Shown piece after piece: positions 13,735 through 21,376 of a stretch of DNA of 40,638 nt. A program made the translations under genes and the position numbers. This DNA comes from an uncultured Prevotella sp. (GTDB taxonomy: Bacteria; Bacteroidota; Bacteroidia; Bacteroidales; Bacteroidaceae): assembly GCA_945869265.1 (NCBI GenBank), contig CAMBOI010000028.1, forward strand, positions 1-40,638, in the 5' to 3' direction. Position 1 is the stretch's first letter; every line of letters starts with the position of its first letter. Under the pieces are notes generated by a model. That model worked only from the letters and a program-made list of their open reading frames with translations, was not told the origin of the DNA and searched no databases.

Positions 13735-14964
13735 ATGAGAATAAGTAAAAATAACAGTATGTCCCAGCACCGCCAGATGTTGCTATGGATAGGGGCACTC
13801 GTAGTGGGTGCTGCCATTGGTATGGCGCAGGTGGGATGGATTGACAACATCATGGCGTTTATCGCAAGTGTATATACACGCCTGTTCCAATTGTTAGCTG
13901 TGCCTACAATCGTTCTTGCCGTGATTACCACACTATCGACTCTTGGCGGACAGAAAGATTCAGGACGTATCTTCCGTACGGCTCTCAAATACACTATTCT
14001 TACCACTGTGGCTGCCGCTGCCGTAGGTTTGGTTCTTTATATCATCGTGGCTCCGGGAAACCTGCCTTCCAACCTAATTAATAAGATTGGGGATGTTAGT
14101 CAGTCAATAGGTGTTGCCGAGACATCATACACCGAACACTTCCTTTCTGTAGTGCCAAATAATATCGTGCGTCCTTTCCTTGAGGGCAATGTGCTATCGC
14201 TTATTCTCATCGCCTTTGCCGTGGGAATTGCCTTGTCGAGGATGAAGCGCACCGAGGGAGTGGAGACAGTGCTAAAACTGCTTTTCGGACTTCAAGAGCT
14301 TCTTTTTTATCTTATACATTGGCTTATATGGACACTCCCCTTGGGCATCCTCGCCTTCTCGGCTCAATTAGCTTCGCAGATTACGGCGGGAGTGGCTGCC
14401 GAGTCGCTTGGCAAGTATATTCTTGTCATCGTCGGTGGCAACTGCATACAGTTCTTCATTGTCCTTCCTCTGTTCCTCCTTTCGCGCGGACTCAATCCTT
14501 TGCACGTCTTGTCGAAGATGATGCCGGCAGTGTTGATGGCATTGTTCACCAAGAGTTCCGCAGCCACATTGCCTGTCACGATGGATACATCTGAAAGGCG
14601 TCTTGGGGTAAGTTCGAAGGTCGCACGCTTTGTGCTGCCCATTTGCACCACTATCAATATGAACGGTTGTGCTACATTCATCCTTGTCACCTCGCTGTTC
14701 GTGATGCAGAATGGCGGAATCGAGCTCTCTATCCCCACCATGCTCCTGTGGCTTCTTCTCTCAGTAGTATCGGCCATAGGTAATGCCGGCGTGCCGATGG
14801 GTTGTTTCTTCCTCACCCTTTCGTTGATGACGGGCATAGGAGCTCCTGTTGCCATTATGGGTATCATTTTGCCAGTATATACTATAATTGACATGATAGA
14901 GACAGCCGAGAATGTATGGTCAGATTCTTGTGTGGCTGCAATGACCGACCATGATTTGAAATGA
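13735..14964 (+). CDS. Dicarboxylate/amino acid:cation symporter (DAACS family)
   Basis: A 409-residue inner-membrane transporter with eight or so helices and two hairpins. The hairpin motif appears as TKSSAATLPVT and the unwound TM7 motif as TINMNGCATFI, as in GltP/DctA/GltPh symporters, which use sodium or protons to import aspartate, glutamate, serine or C4-dicarboxylates. The change of NMDGT to NMNGC and the second hairpin (GNAGVPMGCFF) place it in a branch whose substrate I cannot name. The start at 13735 is fixed by its promoter. Its stop overlaps the next start as ATGA, so translation of the two genes is coupled. Confidence 0.9.
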   Translation: MRISKNNSMSQHRQMLLWIGALVVGAAIGMAQVGWIDNIMAFIASVYTRLFQLLAVPTIVLAVITTLSTLGGQKDSGRIFRTALKYTILTTVAAAAVGLVLYIIVAPGNLPSNLINKIGDVSQSIGVAETSYTEHFLSVVPNNIVRPFLEGNVLSLILIAFAVGIALSRMKRTEGVETVLKLLFGLQELLFYLIHWLIWTLPLGILAFSAQLASQITAGVAAESLGKYILVIVGGNCIQFFIVLPLFLLSRGLNPLHVLSKMMPAVLMALFTKSSAATLPVTMDTSERRLGVSSKVARFVLPICTTINMNGCATFILVTSLFVMQNGGIELSIPTMLLWLLLSVVSAIGNAGVPMGCFFLTLSLMTGIGAPVAIMGIILPVYTIIDMIETAENVWSDSCVAAMTDHDLK

Positions 14965-16166
14965 AGATAGCAATTGTTGGAGCTGGTGCCGCAGGCTGCT
15001 TTGCGGCAATTGAGATAAAAAGGCGTCATCCCGAGGCTGTAGTCACTGTGTATGAAAGTGGTCATAAAGCCTTGGCAAAGGTTGCTGTGACGGGTGGTGG
15101 AAGATGTAATCTCACCAATTCGTTCCGCGGTGTGCGCAGTGTGGAGGCGGTATATCCTCGTGGAGCCCGACTGATGAAGCGTCTGCTCAGGGAGTTCAGT
15201 CACGAGGATGCCTACGAGTGGTTTGAGCGCGAGGGCATTCCACTCACCACACAGGAGGACAACTGTGTGTTCCCGGTGTCGCAGGATGCCATGGAGATTG
15301 TGGATAAGCTGTTGTGGCTTATGCGCAAGCATAGCGTTGTCTTGAAAACCGGTCATCGTGTTGAGCGGATCTCCCATGGCGAGAGATATACATTATCCTT
15401 TTCCAATCACGAGAATGTTGAGGCCGACAAGGTGGTGGTTACTACCGGGGGCAGCCCCAAACTCAGTGGACTGAAGATGCTCGACGGGTTGGGTCTTGAT
15501 ATTTCATCTCCAGTTCCTTCATTGTTCAGTTTTTGTATTGCCAATCATCCTATTACAGCGATGACTGGTACTGTTGTTGAGGATGTGCAGACGAGTATTG
15601 TAGGAACAAAGATGAGGGCCGACGGTCCGCTGCTCATCACTCATTGGGGATTGAGCGGTCCCGCTGTCTTGAAGCTGTCGTCGTATGGTGCGCGCCATCT
15701 TCACGATTGTGGTTATAATACAAAGATAGCCGTCAATTGGTTTGGCTCTGCCAATGAGAACGAGGTGATGGAAATGCTTTATGAAATGTCGTTACGCCAT
15801 CCCCAGAAACAGGTGCAGAGTGTATATCCCGACCGTTTCAACAGTCGCCTGTGGTTGCATCTCCTCGCCTGTGTAGGCATTCGCCATGATATTCGTTGGG
15901 CGGAGATGGGCAAGAAGAGCTTCAACCGCATGTCGGCAATGCTCACCAACCATATCTTCGACATCACTGGCAAAAACAAGTTCAAGGAGGAGTTCGTGAC
16001 ATGCGGCGGAGTTGCCCTCTCTAATATTAATCCCTCAACCCTCGAATGTCGTCAGCATCCTGGCCTCTACTTTGCCGGCGAAGTCCTCGATGTGGATGCC
16101 ATCACCGGAGGCTTCAATCTTCAGGCAGCCTGGACTATGGCGTATGTAGTGGCTAAGAATCTATAG
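14961..16166 (+). CDS. FAD-dependent oxidoreductase of the BaiN/HI0933 (YhiN) family
   Basis: A 401-residue cytoplasmic flavoprotein. The FAD-binding GAGAAG (residues 7-12), the family motif VAVTGGGRCNLTN near residue 45, VVTTGGSPKLSG in the middle and the C-terminal GEVLDVDAITGGFNLQAAW are all intact. The family includes BaiN, reported to reduce bile-acid enones, and YhiN proteins of unknown role; sequence alone does not support bile-acid activity here. It overlaps the symporter stop by four bases (ATGA), so a shared operon is certain and a functional link possible. Confidence 0.88.
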   Translation: MKIAIVGAGAAGCFAAIEIKRRHPEAVVTVYESGHKALAKVAVTGGGRCNLTNSFRGVRSVEAVYPRGARLMKRLLREFSHEDAYEWFEREGIPLTTQEDNCVFPVSQDAMEIVDKLLWLMRKHSVVLKTGHRVERISHGERYTLSFSNHENVEADKVVVTTGGSPKLSGLKMLDGLGLDISSPVPSLFSFCIANHPITAMTGTVVEDVQTSIVGTKMRADGPLLITHWGLSGPAVLKLSSYGARHLHDCGYNTKIAVNWFGSANENEVMEMLYEMSLRHPQKQVQSVYPDRFNSRLWLHLLACVGIRHDIRWAEMGKKSFNRMSAMLTNHIFDITGKNKFKEEFVTCGGVALSNINPSTLECRQHPGLYFAGEVLDVDAITGGFNLQAAWTMAYVVAKNL

Positions 16167-16320
16167 TTTTCCTCATGTATTGGGAAATAGTTAATTATTG
16201 GAAAATTATTGCCGTATTTCTTGCTTAATTTCTCAGAAAGGTGTAAGTATTATGGCAATGAAAAGAAAGATTTATCAGCAACGTCATATCTTTATAAATT
16301 ATTTATTATTAAAAATTAAT

Positions 16321-16372
16321 TAGGCACGGATTTGCGATTGAGCAAAAGCGCATAATCTTAAATCCGTGCCTA
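16321..16372. terminator. Hairpin between the flavoprotein and HU-like genes
   Basis: TAGGCACGGATTT (16321-16333) pairs with AAATCCGTGCCTA (16360-16372), a perfect 13-bp stem around a 26-base loop. It starts seven bases after the HU-like stop and is followed, on that strand, by a T-rich stretch. The rest of 16167-16378 is AT-rich with nothing else recognised. Confidence 0.7.
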
Positions 16373-16378
16373 AATCAT

Positions 16379-16942
16379 CTACTCGTAGTAGTCCTCACCT
16401 CCGGTGTCACTTCCTGAGCCTGAACCTCCGCCATTGGGGTCACTGCCTGAGCCTGGGTCAGTGCCTGGGTCGGTGTTGTCACTGCCTCCTCCCGGAGTCT
16501 CGGGCTCCGGCTCGTCAGTGGTAGGAGAGGAAGTGCGCGGCGACTGATAGGTGTTGCTCTCCTTGAGCTTCGCCTGAGAAGTCAACACAGATGACGAGAA
16601 CTCCCCCACGCCCATTGCCACGAGCTTCACCTTGTCCACGCACTTCGAGATGGAGAACTCGTCGGCGCTTGTCGCTCCCATCTTGTGGGTGACTGACAGA
16701 CCGATGCTCACAAGACCGTCGAGCGAGATGCGCTTGCCGTCGAGCGCCAACTCCTTGATGCACGCGATGGCATCGGTGATGATACCCGTGATGGTGCCCG
16801 GCGAGAACGGAGTGTTGTGCTTCGCCATGTGCTCAGCCAACCCCTTCACATCAACCGTGCCGTCGCTGATGATACGAGCGTAGTACTTGCCGAATGAAGG
16901 ACTGTCCTTCAACTGCGACTGATAAATTTGATACTTCAACAT
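16379..16942 (-). CDS. HU-like DNA-binding protein with acidic Gly/Ser/Asp tail
   Basis: A 187-residue protein of the Bacteroidetes HU-HIG/histone-like type. The N-terminal 130 residues (FGKYYARIISDGTVDVKGLAEHM, then SPGTITGIITDAIACIKELAL, then GLVSIGLSVTHKMG) carry the HU-like fold; HU proteins bend and bind DNA as dimers. Residues about 140-187 are a low-complexity tail of Pro, Asp, Gly and Ser ending EDYYE. The ATG at 16942 begins the family homology; upstream codons to 17071 lie in the leader and promoter. The gene is divergent from a DUF4248 gene, a pairing I recall from Bacteroidales genomes, though the usual primase and amidase partners are missing here. Confidence 0.82.
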   Translation of the reverse strand: MLKYQIYQSQLKDSPSFGKYYARIISDGTVDVKGLAEHMAKHNTPFSPGTITGIITDAIACIKELALDGKRISLDGLVSIGLSVTHKMGATSADEFSISKCVDKVKLVAMGVGEFSSSVLTSQAKLKESNTYQSPRTSSPTTDEPEPETPGGGSDNTDPGTDPGSGSDPNGGGSGSGSDTGGEDYYE

Positions 16943-17361
16943 AATTGTATCCAAGCCCCACCGACTTCCCCTTTCGGGGAAGAACATTATTAATATATAT
17001 ATATTCTCCAGAGTCTCGGTGATATAGGGCCAATCTTCTGCGTTAACTCCTTTGAACTTTTCACGCTGCAAAGGTACTACATTCCCCGTCCCCCAATTCC
17101 CGAATCGTCACGAAACGTCATGAACTTGCGAGTTATTGCGAGTTATTGCGAGTTATCACGTCCCTTATCTCATCCACAGACTTCTTTTTTGTCCACAGAT
17201 TTTCGTGCCAAAATAATCTGTGGGTGATCTACAACGTAGCACGTCCCGCTGCGCCACGTCTCAGATTTTCTTTTCTATAGTCTGAAATTTTCGGGTGCTA
17301 TGTCTGAGATTCCCACATTTTTATATTACCTTTGCATTCGAAACAAAATCCCAATACCACT
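16943..17361. promoter_or_regulatory. Divergent control region between the HU-like and DUF4248 genes
   Basis: Leftward -7 box TACCTTTG at 17076-17069 (no good -33), giving a leader of about 120 bases for HU with a hairpin CTTCCCC-GAAA-GGGGAAG (16982-16965, minus strand, GNRA loop). Three exact 10-bp repeats TTGCGAGTTA at 17126-17155. DnaA-box-like TCATCCACA (17170-17178), TTGTCCACA (17189-17197) and, reversed, TCACCCACA (17227-17219). Inverted pair TCTCAGA/TCTGAGA at 17259 and 17303. Rightward -7 box TACCTTTG at 17327-17334 for DUF4248. Confidence 0.65.
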
Positions 17362-17568
17362 ATGATCTATACAACAAAAAAAGAACTCGCCCAGGCATAT
17401 TGTCCTGACATCGACTACACCGCAGCCCTCAAAAAGCTAAATCACTGGATTCGCACCAACGCCGAACTTTCGGCACGTCTCGCCGCCACGGGTTACATCA
17501 CCACACAGCGCCGTTTCACTCCACAGCAGGTGAAGCTACTCTATCACTACCTCGGAGAGCCGTTTTAG
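17362..17568 (+). CDS. DUF4248 family small protein
   Basis: A 68-residue protein, MIYTTKKELAQAYCPDI through LYHYLGEPF. It has two to three predicted helices in a winged-helix-like order (KKELAQAYCPD, AALKKLNHWIRTN, FTPQQVKLLYHYLG), fitting the small DUF4248 family of Bacteroidetes; function unknown, DNA binding plausible. The ATG at 17362 lies 27 bases after the TACCTTTG box; upstream codons to 17332 overlap that box and are rejected. Confidence 0.75.
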   Translation: MIYTTKKELAQAYCPDIDYTAALKKLNHWIRTNAELSARLAATGYITTQRRFTPQQVKLLYHYLGEPF

Positions 17569-17901
17569 CTCTCTGAGGACGTACCTCAAAAAATTGCATT
17601 TTACATTTTTACATTTTTACATTTTTACAGAGAAATGGATTTTTACACATAATCAGCGTTTCTAAGAATCCATTAATAAAATTATTATATATTATATTAT
17701 AATATATTATAATATAATATATAATAATTATAATATAACATTCCATATTTCCTTCTTTATTCAGAATCCTATTCAAATAAGTATTTCTCTGTAAAAATGT
17801 AAAAATGTAAAAATGTACTTTTTCTCCTCCCCCTCCCCTTACAAATAAATCTCCATCTGCAAAATTTCTGCGAATCATAGGGACAGTTACCAAGAATCAT
17901 C
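17569..17901. other. Gene-free region with a large nested inverted repeat
   Basis: No gene. Arms 17602-17636 and 17783-17817 are exact inverted copies (35 bp), each with three ACATTTTT units. Between them 17680-17729 is a perfect 50-bp AT-only palindrome. Beyond the right arm a short direct repeat, GAATCAT-n-GGGACAG, occurs at 17872-17886 and, with one more G, at 17894-17909. Confidence 0.9.
17602..17817. repeat. Nested inverted repeat: 35-bp arms around a 50-bp perfect palindrome
   Basis: Every base of the palindrome 17680-17729 was checked against its mate. Its centre (17704.5) is five bases from the centre of the outer arms (17709.5), so the 216-bp structure is almost symmetric. As single-stranded DNA or RNA it would form a long stem. 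Confidence 0.95.
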
Positions 17902-17909
17902 GGGGACAG

Positions 17910-18170
17910 GTTCATCGACCCTAAAGAGTGAACCGATGTGTATTTCTTTGCATACAGCAGCTCCGACTTCATTATTCCAAAGAAGTTCTCCATTACGGAA
18001 TTGTCAAGACAATTGACACAGTCTTGCCGACATCACCCTTGTATGACCTGTATCTCACTTTACGCACCTCACATTTAAGCCCCAACTCATCCATAAGCCT
18101 CTTGACTGTCTTATGGTTGATACTTCTTCAACTCCAGCAGGAGATTGAGATCCACATGCATTTTATGTAT
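17910..18170 (-). pseudogene. IS3-type transposase (orfB) remnant with internal deletion
   Basis: Minus strand: [19 protein letters not shown] then [16 protein letters not shown] (about 18120-18020) matches the part of IS3-family OrfB before the DDE domain. At about 18018 it jumps to [21 protein letters not shown] then AKKYTSVHS (18017-17915), the region of the catalytic Glu. The roughly 130 residues between, with the first two catalytic Asp, are gone, as are the C-terminus and orfA. The join lies at AATTGTC-AA-GACAATT (17999-18014). Not functional. Confidence 0.82.
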
Positions 18171-18259
18171 TAAATTATTAATTCGGCTGCAAGGTTACTA
18201 CGAAAAAAGCAAATACGGAAATGTTTTAATATCTTTTATCTATTATAAACGTATGATTG

Positions 18260-18291
18260 TTTGCTCATTTCATCTATTTTACTTACCTTTG
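18260..18291 (+). promoter_or_regulatory. Promoter of the helicase gene
   Basis: TTTG at 18260-18263, 20 bp, TACCTTTG at 18284-18291; ATG at 18310. It rules out the in-frame upstream ATG at 18145. Confidence 0.83.
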
Positions 18292-18309
18292 CCGCTAAAA
18301 ATACAAGAC

Positions 18310-20205
18310 ATGATGACAGAATCGCCAATACTTGCATTGCAGCAACAGCGCATGCTGCTTGAGATAGAATATAACGTAGATAAGGAGGAACACCGCCGAC
18401 AGATGGAGGCACGTGGACTCGACAGGCTTGCCAAACGAGGTGATGCCTGGCTCAATGTGCGCTTCGGACGGAGCTACTATAACTCGCTCAACCAACTTTC
18501 CATTGAACTTTATCGTACTCAAGACCAGGATATTGAGCATAACTTCGAATTCGGAAGACCAGTGTGGATTGTGAGAAATGAGGGATTAGGCAAGTACTTG
18601 TCGGGGGTTGTTAATTATGTGGATGGCGACAGGATGGTGGTTGTTGTGCCCGAGGGTACTGATCTTGTGGCTCTGCAGACGGCTGAAGGACTTAATGTGC
18701 AGTTGGCTTTTGATGAGACTACATATCGCCTGATGTTTGAGGCCCTCGACCGTACCATCAGGGCAAAAGGCAGACTTGGGTATCTGCGTGACTTGTTTTA
18801 TAGCAACCAAAAGGCGGAGACATTCTCTTTTGCCCCGATGCAATTCCCTTTTCTCAATGCCTCGCAGGAAAGGGCGGTGAACGAGGTGCTTAGGGCAAAG
18901 GATGTGGCTGTGGTGCATGGTCCTCCTGGAACAGGTAAGACCACAACACTTGTTGAGGCAATATACGAGACACTGCGCAGGGAAAACCAAGTGTTGGTAT
19001 GTGCGCAGAGTAATATGGCGGTTGACTGGATATCCGAGAAACTTGTTGACCGTGGGATTAATGTATTACGTATTGGAAATCCCACGAGGGTGAACGACAA
19101 GATGCTCTCGTTTACATACGAGCGGCGGTTTGAGTCGCATTCCGACTATACTCAGCTATGGGCAATCCGCAAGGCCATCCGCCAACTTCATGCCAACCGC
19201 AAGCGTGGCGACCGCACGTTTCATCAGAAATTAGAACGCTTGAAGGAGCGTGAGATAGAACTTGACCTACGCATCAGGGCGCAGATATTCGGAGAGGCAA
19301 GGGTGATAGCATGTACTCTCGTGGGCAGTGCCAACCGACTGCTCGACGGAATGAAATTCGGTACGCTCTTCATTGATGAGGCTGCCCAAGCTCTTGAGGC
19401 AGCCTGCTGGATACCCATACGCAGGGCATCGCGAGTGATACTTGCCGGCGATCACTGCCAGTTGCCGCCAACTATCAAGAGTATTGCTGCAATGAAGGGT
19501 GGACTTGACAAGACCCTTATGCAGCGTATAGTAGAGCACAAACCTGAGGCTGTGACATTGCTGAAGGTGCAATACAGGATGAACGAGGCGATAATGCGAT
19601 TCTCGTCCGACTGGTTTTACCATGGACAGGTGGTGGCTGCTCCCGAAGTGAAATTCCGTGGTATTCTCGATCTCGACGTTCCGATGGAATGGAGGGAAAT
19701 TAGGAATGAGGAATTAGAAATTGGGAATGAGGAATATGGGCGGAAAGATGGATATAAAGAGGAATTTGTTGGCGAGAATTTTGGCAGGGTGAATAAGCCA
19801 GAGGCGAGGGAAACCCTTATGGCTTTGGCGGAATACTTTGTTAAGATAGGAAAACAGAGGATTATTGACGAGCGTATAGATGTGGGAATAATATCTCCGT
19901 ATAGGGCACAGGTGCAGTATCTACGCCATTTGATAAAAAAGACCGACTTCTTCAAGCCGTTCCGCAAGATTCTCACCGTAAATACCGTCGATGGATTCCA
20001 AGGACAGGAGCGTGATGTCATTCTTGTGTCACTTGTACGCAGCAACGAGGAAGGACAAATCGGTTTTCTGCGTGACCTCCGTCGAATGAATGTAGCCATT
20101 ACAAGGGCGAGAATGAAACTAATCATCCTCGGTGATGTCAAAACTCTAACGAAACATACATTCTACAAAAAACTTTGGGAATACTGCTTATTAAATGAAG
20201 AGTGA
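18310..20205 (+). CDS. Superfamily 1 DNA/RNA helicase (Dna2/Upf1-like, AAA_11/AAA_12)
   Basis: A 631-residue cytoplasmic helicase. A beta-rich N-terminal domain (to about residue 170) precedes Q motif LNASQERAV, Walker A VHGPPGTGKTTT (about 200), VCAQSNMAVDWI (Ia), Walker B LFIDEAAQALE (about 352), AGDHCQLPPTI (III), LKVQYRMNEAIM (IV), VNTVDGFQGQERDVI (V) and RRMNVAITRARMKLI (VI), all intact. Relatives unwind 5' to 3' in DNA or RNA metabolism. Residues about 462-497 form an extra low-complexity loop (EWREIRNEELEIGNEEYG) coded by DNA like the intergenic GAATGAGGAATT repeats nearby. Start set by the promoter at 18260-18291. MMT gives two possible adjacent ATGs (18310, 18313). Confidence 0.93.
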   Translation: MMTESPILALQQQRMLLEIEYNVDKEEHRRQMEARGLDRLAKRGDAWLNVRFGRSYYNSLNQLSIELYRTQDQDIEHNFEFGRPVWIVRNEGLGKYLSGVVNYVDGDRMVVVVPEGTDLVALQTAEGLNVQLAFDETTYRLMFEALDRTIRAKGRLGYLRDLFYSNQKAETFSFAPMQFPFLNASQERAVNEVLRAKDVAVVHGPPGTGKTTTLVEAIYETLRRENQVLVCAQSNMAVDWISEKLVDRGINVLRIGNPTRVNDKMLSFTYERRFESHSDYTQLWAIRKAIRQLHANRKRGDRTFHQKLERLKEREIELDLRIRAQIFGEARVIACTLVGSANRLLDGMKFGTLFIDEAAQALEAACWIPIRRASRVILAGDHCQLPPTIKSIAAMKGGLDKTLMQRIVEHKPEAVTLLKVQYRMNEAIMRFSSDWFYHGQVVAAPEVKFRGILDLDVPMEWREIRNEELEIGNEEYGRKDGYKEEFVGENFGRVNKPEARETLMALAEYFVKIGKQRIIDERIDVGIISPYRAQVQYLRHLIKKTDFFKPFRKILTVNTVDGFQGQERDVILVSLVRSNEEGQIGFLRDLRRMNVAITRARMKLIILGDVKTLTKHTFYKKLWEYCLLNEE

Positions 20206-20261
20206 AGATAAATGGGGTTGGGAAAAACGAAGCTCGATTGTTCTTGTTATAAAAAGAGCTA

Positions 20262-20756
20262 ATGATAATGAATGTAAGACAAGAAGACACGGCAAGTCTG
20301 TACAAAAGACATGCCTCCAAAATGAAAGTAATCGCCCAAATGATATTGGGTGATTCAGACGAGGCTGAGGATGCCGTAGGGGATGTTTTTGCCGATGTGG
20401 CCACAGGCAAAATATCCACAGTGGAAGACAAAAGCGAAGGAATGCTCTTCACTTGCCTACGCAACCGATGCTTGAATATCCTTAAGCGAAAAAGTCTGCA
20501 TGAAAGGATTATTGGAAAGATGCAACTCGACAATCGAGTAGATATCTCACCTCCCGAACGACAGATTGACCGACTTGAGGAAATCCTCGATTTCATCGAT
20601 ACCAAACTGACTCCTCAGACGGCACGCATCGTGCGCATGCACTATCAGCAAAAGATGAAATATCGGGAGATTGCAGCCGAACTCGCTATCAGTGAGGCAG
20701 CCGTATATAAACATCTTGCACAAGGAATCAACAAGCTCAAGGAGAAATTTTATTGA
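20262..20756 (+). CDS. ECF-type RNA polymerase sigma factor
   Basis: A 164-residue sigma-70 family protein with region 2 (LYKRHASKMKVIAQMILGDSD then EAEDAVGDVFADV) and region 4 (LTPQTARIVRMHYQQKMKY then REIAAELAISEAAVYKHL), the latter a helix-turn-helix that reads the -35 element. It is followed after 29 bases by a single-span anti-sigma-like protein and then a receptor, the FecI/FecR/FecA layout. The ATG at 20262 is followed by another at 20268. No TAnnTTTG box lies upstream, so it may depend on a different promoter, perhaps its own. Confidence 0.92.
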   Translation: MIMNVRQEDTASLYKRHASKMKVIAQMILGDSDEAEDAVGDVFADVATGKISTVEDKSEGMLFTCLRNRCLNILKRKSLHERIIGKMQLDNRVDISPPERQIDRLEEILDFIDTKLTPQTARIVRMHYQQKMKYREIAAELAISEAAVYKHLAQGINKLKEKFY

Positions 20757-20785
20757 ATTAAGAATTAACATTTTAGAGTTAAGAA

Positions 20786-21373
20786 ATGGACAAGATTGAA
20801 AGAATAATCGATATGACAGAACATCCTGAGAGATATACTGAGGATGAACTTCGACAGTTGCTCATCGACGATGACGAGGGCAACAGGATATATAAGACTT
20901 TAGCCGAACTCAACGTTGCGTTTAATATGGATAGCGGTATGCGTTTATCGCAGAAAACAAAGAAATACCACTTCATCAATAAGGCTGCTGCGGCTATAAT
21001 AGCTATATGCTTAATATCCGGTATAACATACGCCGCAGTGGTCCTTATACAACGTCCGAGCGTTCCTGCCAAGATTGAGGCCACAGCTCCTTCGATCTCT
21101 CCCTCTCCTGCAACGCCTGTGTCGGATGTGCCGGCATCTAGTACTAAGGGTCCCGTAGTAAAGACCTACGAGGACACCCCTCTCTCCGCCATCGTGGCCG
21201 ACATCGCCCGTGCTTACTCCAAGTTGCAGGCATATCGCACTCAAAAGGCAGATTCTCTCCGACTTTATTTCCGTCTTGATACACGTCGTGGACTGGAGAA
21301 GAATATAGAGGAACTGAACACATTTGAGAATATCAACATCGAAATAAATGGAGACACCCTTGTGGTGGATTAA
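20786..21373 (+). CDS. Minimal FecR-like anti-sigma factor with DUF4974-type C-terminus
   Basis: A 195-residue inner-membrane protein. The cytoplasmic part (1-65; IIDMTEHPERYTEDELRQLL) would bind the sigma factor; one membrane helix follows (about 66-90, AAAAIIAICLISGITYAAVV); then a Pro/Ser-rich linker (91-125) and a domain at 127-195 (TYEDTPLSAIVADIARAYSK ... IEINGDTLVVD) with the beta-alpha-beta pattern of DUF4974, an STN-like domain. The central FecR beta domain of classical anti-sigma factors is absent, so the protein is about 130 residues shorter than usual. It lies three bases before the receptor gene. Role inferred from order and topology. Confidence 0.78.
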   Translation: MDKIERIIDMTEHPERYTEDELRQLLIDDDEGNRIYKTLAELNVAFNMDSGMRLSQKTKKYHFINKAAAAIIAICLISGITYAAVVLIQRPSVPAKIEATAPSISPSPATPVSDVPASSTKGPVVKTYEDTPLSAIVADIARAYSKLQAYRTQKADSLRLYFRLDTRRGLEKNIEELNTFENINIEINGDTLVVD

Positions 21374-21376
21374 GTT

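Noticed and set aside
17609..17893. A 94-codon frame over the inverted repeat
   Set aside because: Its product is a run of Ile, Tyr and Asn from the AT palindrome, not a protein-like sequence.
18145..18309. Earlier start for the helicase
   Set aside because: The promoter at 18260-18291 lies inside this stretch and the codons do not resemble the family.
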